Positions 21,763 through 28,511 of a stretch of DNA of 28,511 nucleotides are shown in pieces. Source of the DNA: Gracilaria domingensis (Eukaryota > Rhodophyta > Florideophyceae > Gracilariales > Gracilariaceae). How positions within the stretch are numbered: the stretch's first letter is position 1; every line of letters begins with the position of its first letter. Where the stretch lies: contig VCMS01000325.1 in assembly GCA_022539475.1 (NCBI GenBank), positions 1-28,511 on the forward strand, read 5' to 3'. The notes beneath the pieces were generated by a model. It did no database searches. It worked only from the letters and a program-made list of their open reading frames with translations, and was not told the DNA's origin. The translations under genes were made by a program, and so were the position numbers.

Positions 21763-22010
21763 GTCATTACCTTGTATACGCAAGCAGAAATTATCCAGTA
21801 GAGTTTAGTCAATGATCCCATGAACAGTTGGAAATGCGATTGGAACGGTACCATGTATTATTAATACGAAAAACAGAGAGAACGTTCGCGCTAGAAAAGT
21901 GCGATGAATGATCAAACTCGCAAACGGAGTAAGAAGCAAGGTAAGTGAATCGGGTTAGATTACCAGCTCACCATCGCGAAATGGTGTCGAGCCGAGACTC
22001 ACAAGCCAAG
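21763..22010 (-). repeat. Diverged tandem duplication, copy 1
   Basis: This copy aligns with 22154-22400 in the same orientation, offset about 390 bp. The best block is TGTATACGCAAGCAGAAA (one base differs between copies) at 21773-21790 and 22163-22180, followed by matching blocks around GGAAATGC/GAAATGC and CGTTCGCGCTA/CGTTGCGCTA. Similarity weakens after about 21942. On the minus strand the strongest homology ends at TATACAAGGTAATG, which looks like an exon end with a splice donor. Confidence 0.75.
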
Positions 22011-22153
22011 GACACAGACATCCCAGCAGCAACACATACCGCCAAGATGCGGAGTAAACGACAGACAGCAGCCTTATGTCCCAACCAAGTACCCAGAATC
22101 GCCTATCCCGAACAGACCAGAGATCGATCTTGAGAGACGAAATGAAATTTGCG

Positions 22154-22400
22154 TCGCTTTACCTGTATACGCAAGCAGAAAGTATCCGAAGTTAAGTCAG
22201 GCTCCGTTGGATACATTTGAAATGCAGATGGAACGTACATTGATAGAGCAAAAGGAAACGTTGCGCTAAGAAAAGTCGAGGGACCTAGTTTAGCTACGCA
22301 AAGTAACCAAAGCCGTTACCTGCCATTACATGTCGCAGAGCGCGAAGAGATGTGAGTGAGATTGGTTAGTTTAGAAACAAAGATACGGTTAGAAAGGATA
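22154..22400 (-). repeat. Diverged tandem duplication, copy 2
   Basis: This is the partner of 21763-22010. On the minus strand its strongest homology ends at TATACAGGTAAAG, again a donor-like CAG|GTAAAG. Both copies share a minus-strand ATG about 80 bp before that point. Copy 2 stays open from the ATG through the donor, so a duplicated first exon is conceivable. Confidence 0.75.
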
Positions 22401-22567
22401 TGAAGCACGTCACGAAAAGACTGCACGGAAAGACTGCACGGAGATACATCGTTTAGATACGGATCTGTTCGCTTTATGGGAGGCGTCCGACGAGGGCGAG
22501 AAAGAGAATAGTACCGCTTCATTACCGCGAATTGAATTCCATTAGCAGAGCATGAAGCGTACTTCAT
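22316..22567 (-). CDS. Minus-strand open frame from ATG, unknown (doubtful)
   Basis: An ATG at 22567-22565 opens about 83 codons that are basic and Ser-rich, with a Pro/Arg-rich segment near residues 24-34. The frame runs to a CAG|GTAACG donor-like site near 22325, just before its stop. If real it would be a 5' exon transcribed away from the plus-strand frame at 22915. No domain is recognised. Confidence 0.14.
   Translation of the reverse strand: MKYASCSANGIQFAVMKRYYSLSRPRRTPPIKRTDPYLNDVSPCSLSVQSFRDVLHILSNRIFVSKLTNLTHISSRSATCNGR
22416..22441. repeat. Perfect 13-bp tandem duplication
   Basis: AAAGACTGCACGG occurs twice head to tail (22416-22428 and 22429-22441) with no mismatch. In this window, where other repeats are badly decayed, exact copies suggest recent slippage. 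It falls inside the minus-strand frame 22316-22567 and shifts it, because 13 is not a multiple of three. Confidence 0.9.
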
Positions 22568-22914
22568 TCTCTTTCCGCACGTACTTCGTTGCGACGCTTG
22601 CCGAGGGCGGGAAAAAGTACGACGGAGCGGAGTAGAAACGCAGAGGATGGCACGGACTCACGACGCAGTTAAACAAAAGGTCGGACGTCAGACGGGCGGG
22701 AGGCGGCGGCGGCAGGGAAGAGATATTTTATTCCTGTGCGAAATTGGACAAGTTGTCACAGCCTACCCGAACGTTGCGAAACCACAGGTATAACGGTGGT
22801 AATGATAATACGAGAAGTACACCCTTGTGTGAGGGTCGACGTGTACCTACGTTCCTTTTTGAACGAAAAGCAACCGTGATTTTTTAAACTCAAATATATT
22901 TCTCGGTTCTCAGC
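22568..22914. promoter_or_regulatory. Possible divergent promoter spacer
   Basis: About 350 bp lie between a minus-strand ATG at 22567 and a plus-strand ATG at 22915. It contains a GC-rich stretch (22694-22716, GGGCGGG followed by GGC repeats) and an A/T-rich AAATATATTT at 22892-22901. The A/T element sits only 14 bases before the plus-strand ATG, close for a TATA box unless the leader is almost absent. This is an inference from position and composition. Confidence 0.2.
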
Positions 22915-23070
22915 ATGGCGTCGATCTTGACTGTTCGCTCGACCTCCTTCTCCCTTCTTACACCTTCCCTTGCAGTCTTTTGTTCGTCCGTTTCTCGTTC
23001 ATTTCTTCTTCCATGGTCTACTACTGTACACATAAGAAGCAGTAGGGCCCCTCTTCTTACTCGCCGCTAG
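22915..23070 (+). CDS. 51-residue open frame resembling an organelle-targeting N-terminus (possible first exon)
   Basis: The frame starts at ATG in the context CAGCATGGCG and ends at TAG (23068-23070). The peptide begins MASILTVRSTSFSLLTPSLA and continues rich in Ser, Thr, Arg and Leu with no acidic residue at all, typical of mitochondrial or plastid transit peptides. A C- and T-rich stretch and a CAG at 23087-23089 just past the stop could act as a splice acceptor, so this may be exon 1 of a longer gene. The next 200-bp open stretch (23186-23467) is Pro/Arg-rich and unrecognised. The composition also follows from the local C/T-rich sequence, so I keep confidence low. Confidence 0.28.
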   Translation: MASILTVRSTSFSLLTPSLAVFCSSVSRSFLLPWSTTVHIRSSRAPLLTRR

Positions 23071-26000
23071 GAGTCTTATCTCTCAACAGCATGTTCAACC
23101 ATTGCCCGTTTCGTAACTGAAAGCGCGGCCTGAAGACGACAATCCTCCACTGGAGAAAGCAAGCGTCTAAGCTTCCGCGCCCCTAGTGCCTGCCCGCATC
23201 TTCCGAAACGGTCATCCTCGTCGCCTTCCCGACGCCTCCGGTGTCCGAGACATCTGTCGACGCCCATCCGGTGCGCCCCTCCCATTCACGGACACTTCAG
23301 CATCATGTGATTCTCCTTCCCCGGTCCCGCGTCATATAGAGCGTAGAGAAACGGAAGCAGTTCCCGCCCCAGTGCCTCTCCTAGGACGAACCTCGGTGAT
23401 TTGCATATGGAATTATCTTCACGGTTTGTCTTGGCCTTTACATAGTTTCCAACCTTTGGCTCGCTGAAGGCTGACGCAGGCTAATTGGGTCGTACTCGGG
23501 ACCCGCGATCCTCGCAAAAGCGATTCAACGAGACATAACAAGCTTCACAAGCGCTGTACAGAACTGAAGAAGCGCCATTTGTCGAACATCACGCCTCAAA
23601 GGACGGTCGTCAATTTCGCCAGAACGTCTCGCCAGAAGATGTAAGTTCCAGCAGCCACCCTCTACACGACAGACCCCGTTCCAGACAGCTTGTGAAAACA
23701 GCTCCAGCTTGGCTAAACAACGAAAAAACATCTTCCACCCCCTATTACCTCAGACCCACTCCACGAACAATATTCTCACCCCATGTCCGGCTCCTCTCGC
23801 AAGAGACGCACCTCAAAACTTAAGAAAGATGGTCAGTGGCTTGTTATGCGATAGTAGAAGAGTTTGGTACTCCCAAAATAAAGTTTACAGTGAATCTTTC
23901 GTAGGTCTTCTGCAGCGTAGTACACCGATAAAGTCTTCAAAGCAACCTAAAGCAAACATCGGTTACCGCCGCCCATATCTCTCTCACCTGATATATTTCT
24001 CACAACTTCTCCGACGACAGGCTTCCGCCTACGTAATCATCTGTGTAGACTATGACTTCACAAGTTAGCGCGGCATACTTCACCTACGACACTAGGCGAA
24101 CCGGTATTCCAGAGCATCTACGACAAGCAGACAGCATCCGCCAATGTTCAAGTCATCTAGACAAAGTCATCTACCGCGAGTTCCAGATTCAAATCCTTCA
24201 ATGAACTCTCTTACGATTCAAAGCTCCTGGAGCCCATTCTAAATCTCACGCATGACAGAGCAGGCATATCACCCTCAACGTTTTCAACCTGGTTCATCGG
24301 CGAAGACAAAGCTAATGATCGAGCTGTGCCCTCCTCCTTGACGTACCTCTTCAAGCTGCATATACTTGCCGGTCCGGAATCAGTAGTATCATCCTAGAAT
24401 GGCATCTAAAGGATCATTCTGTCACACGTTCTCTTTACCATCGCGGAAACCAAAACGGCGTGTAACGAGCCGCTGTCATAGTATGCAAAGACCGCTCCGT
24501 CCTCACTTACTTTAAGCACTGCACCGCATCGTAACCACACCTCATTCACACCACCGCGCGATTCACCTTCTCTCCAACTCCTCGAGAATCCTTCATCCTG
24601 CAGCTCGCCAACTCATCACAAGATATCCACCTCGTCACACCCGACGATACGTATAAGTCAGCTCACTACCGTCGCAAGCAGACACCACTCCATCGAACCC
24701 CGCACCATCTGCTAGTCTGTCCACTCAACATCCAACACAAAACGTACGAGGCGGCGAAGACATGAACGGACTCTCACAGATCTTATAACACGCTCCTCAC
24801 GCGTCTATATTACGCATGACCACGCGACCGTGACGAGCAGAAATCATCACACGACGCCCGATAGCCGTCATATACTCCGACTGGTCTATATACTCGACAC
24901 TCCTATGCGTTCAATTCCGATATCTCTCATTCCGTCGTTTCCTTCGAAAACTCTCCGTAAGCCTTGGAATGATCCCGACAGCATTGTCTCACGATACAGT
25001 CTGTTCTCATTCAACCATTACACAACTTGATCTCGGGCATCTCAAGCTGATAAAACCCGCCACAATCGAAGACTGCAGTCAGACACCTGTGCACCACATA
25101 GAAACATCTGCATCGCGACCTCATCTCTCAACACCGAATAACGCACCGCCAACTCCTCAACATTGCAACCGCAATTCTAGCTGCCATAAGAACGCGGATC
25201 TCTCCTGCCAAGGTTTACATATCGATTTCTCCACGCAGCAGAAAAGGCAAATCGTTGAATTGGTATCTCTCGACTGAAAGACCGGTCTCACGTGGAATGC
25301 TGGAGGCCAAAACGTACAAAAGCACTTGGACATGTCTTTGCCCTTTCCATAGGAGCATTCTTGACATATGCTGTGGAGACACAGCGACGTTGCCCAAGTC
25401 AACAATCGTTGCTCTCAGTACTCGAACTTCGCTTTCGACGCTTATTTCAGAATCAATCGTGACCCGTATTGGACTGAAAGCTCTCTCCTGCTGTCTAGTC
25501 GAGATTGAAATGCCTCTAAGCGCTTCTAACCGCAAACATAAGACTCTGGCGGATTTTCATCCCCTCCAGAGCTGGATGGAACTACATCGACTCCAGTCTC
25601 ATCTTCTCAATCATTCGTCATTGGACGATTATTCGCCGTCTTTGGAAGTATCCAGTACTACGACGAGGCATATACGAACATCACAGCCTGTTATTAAAGA
25701 CAACTACAAAAAGACGTCCACCAAGAAACAGAGCCAACGGCTGTGGAGGAAGACTATTCGCTCCATTGGAGCACGGACATGGCACTCACGTAGCACCTGT
25801 CAATGCAACTCGCACTAACAAGCACAATTAATCCTTACCAGCGTAATCCAGGCTCGACGGTTTCCAGAACTTCCAGCACAGCTTCCTCGTTTGCATGAGA
25901 GGGCGTTCTTTCACTTTACGAGTTCTCTTTCAACATTGTGTTTCAAGTATGTCCAGTCAAAAACATGGACTGCTGTTAGAGAGATGTTCTCAAAGTAGGA

Positions 26001-27300
26001 ACCAAGGTCGGCTCTTGACTTCAAATGGGTGAACAGAGCTCCCTTCACTAACACTCCTTTCCCATCCAGTCTCGTGAAAGATAAACCCACATAGAATGAG
26101 CACGCTTACATACTTCCCAGGCAAAAACAAGGATAACTCTAGGTGAATCGGCCTCGTAAAGCAGTTTCGTTCCGAACTCATTGAACACTTCTTAGTCTTC
26201 CAAGGCACTTAAGCTGGGACACCCAAATATCCATCATCCAACGTGTTTCGCTTTCTCAGCATTTGGTCCCAGTTAGAAAGCCAAAGTTTTCCACCGTATT
26301 CGTAAGCGGAGAAGACTCAGAGACTTGGGTTGCCCAGGTTTAGTCGTCTGATCGAATATGGCTTCTCTGATTCTCGCGACTTACCGCACCAGAGGTGCAT
26401 TCGTCCGGTATTTCGAGTTTACCCCCCGCAAACAAACATCGGACCACATATTGAAATTGCATATCTTTACGGTGCAGCTACAAACGATGAAAAGAACCAC
26501 ACATACTTCCGTTCCACTCGTCAATTCCAAAGCGCGGAAGGCACTTATCGTAGAGTTAATCCTTGGTACGGATGGTGCGGGCTTCTGCACTACAAACGGG
26601 AACTAGTCCATGTTGTTCGATCAAACCTACTCTGCTCCCACCTTTTGTCTCCACTCAATGGTTTCCAACACTGATTCTACATCAAATTCGGATCTCTATC
26701 ATATTCAGACATGAAGACCAAACTGAGCACCGTTAATTCTTACCTACAGCCTTAAACATTTATGGGCTCCTATCCCGCTTACATGTTTCTAGCCTTCTGG
26801 GGTTGCCTTCTTCGTATCTTGTGTACTTCCGAAAATCGGTTCATAGTCACATTCCTTGAATCCACTATCCCCTTCTCGGCATTCACCAACGGAAACAATC
26901 GCTAACTAGACCGCCAATCTAGGCTCACACTGTCAATAAACGTGTCTCCGCTCGGGAATGCGACATGAAAACCCTGCCGCATGACGGCATATTCTGTATC
27001 GGTTTCCATTAGGCAACTCCAAACTTCTGAAATCGAGCAGGCAAACTCACCGGAGTACTACAGAACCAGAACTTATTCCGAATCCGTATCTCCCGACGAA
27101 CTCACTTCCCAGTTCTTCAATCTGATCAGGCCCGTACAGCATACAGAGGCACTCCTCGGTTCGTTGCAACGGTTTCAGAGTCTGTCAAAACATTCGGCTT
27201 AACGCCAGTATATTCGGAGGTTGTGTTAGTCGCAAGTTGCATCACTCAGGTCTCCACCGATCCACGTAGTCGTGCTCTGTGGCACACTTCCTTCTGTTTG
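23071..27300. other. C-rich (plus-strand) block, no recognisable gene
   Basis: About 4.2 kb where the plus strand is strongly C over G; in the line 24541-24600 I count 26 C and 6 G. Open frames reach 187 codons (25255-25818, plus) and about 106 codons on the minus strand opposite it. A 78-codon plus frame with no ATG at 24161-24397 and a plus frame at 26330-26674 have the most protein-like compositions, but neither matches a family I know. An AATAAA-type hexamer occurs at about 23877-23882. Confidence 0.45.
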
Positions 27301-28511
27301 AATCGTAGACTTGGGCTCTGGGCGGGTGCATAAACACCAGACTTCCGCTCGTTCTAAGCGCCGCCATGTACTTAAACGTCGCACTATTCATGTAAATGCA
27401 TAGGTTTACCATATCGCTGAACGTTCTTTATCCAAGATGACCCGCCGCAAAACAATCCATGCCCTATACGACTGCACTGATAAGATCGCAGAATCCCAGT
27501 CGTATCACAGTTGTCTTTGCGAGAACGACGTAAAAGTGAGTGTATGTTAACAGATGCAGTGCATGTTTCACCTTTTCGTTTCTTTTTCGATTGTTCTTTC
27601 TCCATCATTCGAATGGTGTCGTGTCCTCTCCCATTTATGGCCGAGTATGAAATTAATAACGACCTCAGCAATGTTCACATCTGTTGTGGATGACACTGTT
27701 CGTCTTCAGAACCTGCTTTTCTCGCTGGTCATGAAATAACCAACCAGGTCATGTTGCACTCGGAGGTATATACCCATATCCATACGAAGAAGGAAAAATC
27801 GCGCAGGTCTCTCAGTCCTTCATCCCCGTCCTTCTGTAACAAGAAACTGTTACAAGATATCGTTGTTCCACAGGTTTGTTTCACAACCACTTCTTTCGCA
27901 GCTGTTGTGCTCAGTGTCAATTCTGGAGTTCTTGGAGTTAGTGGCTCCCTCAAACATCTGCCTTGCTCGGAATCTTATAGTTCTCGGCGCAGAACTCTAT
28001 TAACCCTTAAAACCCTCAGTCCCGTGGCCGACAGCGCCTCCATCGCTGTTGCCAGAGCATCGCGAAGAACCAGAAAAGTTCTGACATATCACTGGAACGC
28101 CGAGGCGGAGTTCACTCATGATCGATAGAATGTATCTCCTCTCCAAACATCGTGGAATCATCCTTCAGGCGCAACAACGGAGCGAGGCCTTTAAATTGGC
28201 GACTTACGCTGGGCAACCCCCTTTCGGCAGCTTTCTCCCAGCGCACTGCCAGTCTCGTCCGTGTCGGTCCCTCGTGCGATAGCATGTCGCGTTTGGAGCG
28301 ATAGCGTCGCGTGTCGAGCCCGTCGCGCATTCGGAGCTATGTAAACGTCCACGGTACTTGTGCTAAAAGTCCGGATCAAGTGGTGCTGAAGCGCTAGTTT
28401 TCTCTAGTTTGATATATGTGCACGGCGTGTGCAGCGAAATCACTGCCGGAAGTGCCAGCGGAGGAGTGTTTTGGAGTCCGAGGTGTCTAAAAAATGTCCA
28501 GGCGTGATGTG
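27301..28511. other. Mixed terminal stretch, no recognisable gene
   Basis: Open frames of 60-125 codons lie on both strands (largest 27751-28128, plus, Ser/Thr/Val-rich, with a Lys/Arg-rich end). A minus-strand frame at 28112-28330 is basic and opens from an ATG. I recognise no domain. The window ends inside this stretch, so partial genes cannot be excluded. Confidence 0.4.
28276..28312. repeat. Short imperfect tandem repeat, period 22 bp
   Basis: GCGATAGCATGTCGCGT (28276-28292) is followed by GCGATAGCGTCGCGT (28298-28312), which differs by a 2-base indel. It lies in a CG-dinucleotide-rich patch. Confidence 0.7.

Noticed and set aside
25255..25818. 187-codon plus-strand open frame
   Set aside because: It starts at TTG, has no recognisable domain, is rich in Ser and Thr as expected in C-rich sequence, and is within the length range expected by chance.
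1..28511. CRISPR array, bacterial operon or phage origin
   Set aside because: No regularly spaced exact repeats, no closely packed long frames with ribosome-binding sites, and no conserved bacterial or phage protein.

Overview
The window looks like gene-poor eukaryotic nuclear DNA, perhaps from an alga or other protist. The lineage cannot be fixed from the sequence. No protein family, rRNA, intact tRNA or bacterial-type operon is recognisable. The longest stop-free stretches are about 190-200 codons. That is close to what random DNA of this length gives: about 2,700 stop-to-stop intervals over six frames, with an expected longest of about 165 codons. All reading frames listed are therefore weak candidates. 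What the sequence does show clearly is repeat structure, homopolymer tracts, one long hairpin and strong strand asymmetry of base composition.

Layout. 1-5174: mixed sequence with no recognised gene, holding a tRNA-like fold at 661-735 and one 201-codon open frame. 5175-5322: a poly-C tract of 148 bp broken by four A residues. 5323-10644: purine-rich on the plus strand. 10645-10681: 37 uninterrupted G. The poly-C and poly-G form an inverted homopolymer pair around this 5.3-kb block. 11480-15976: a 4.5-kb unit with inverted arms of about 0.6 kb (11480-12084 and 15361-15976) around a G-rich interior. The interior holds a 127-nt hairpin (14411-14537) and a diverged direct repeat (13716-13805 and 14197-14285).

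15977-21008 is compositionally balanced. It contains weak coding candidates, including one well-formed intron candidate on the plus strand (16885-17033) and two hydrophobic open frames. 21102-22567 carries minus-strand open frames and a diverged tandem duplication of about 250 bp whose edge falls on splice-donor-like sequence. 22568-22914 is a gene-free spacer with a GC-rich stretch and an A/T-rich element. It is followed by a 51-codon open frame (22915-23070) that reads like an organelle-targeting N-terminus. 23071-27300 is strongly C-rich over G on the plus strand, the reverse of 5.3-15.2 kb. 27301-28511 is mixed.

No set of genes working together can be described. The best reading is a repeat-dominated intergenic region built from old, decayed mobile elements. 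The repeat copies differ by many substitutions and single-base indels, which indicates age and relaxed constraint.
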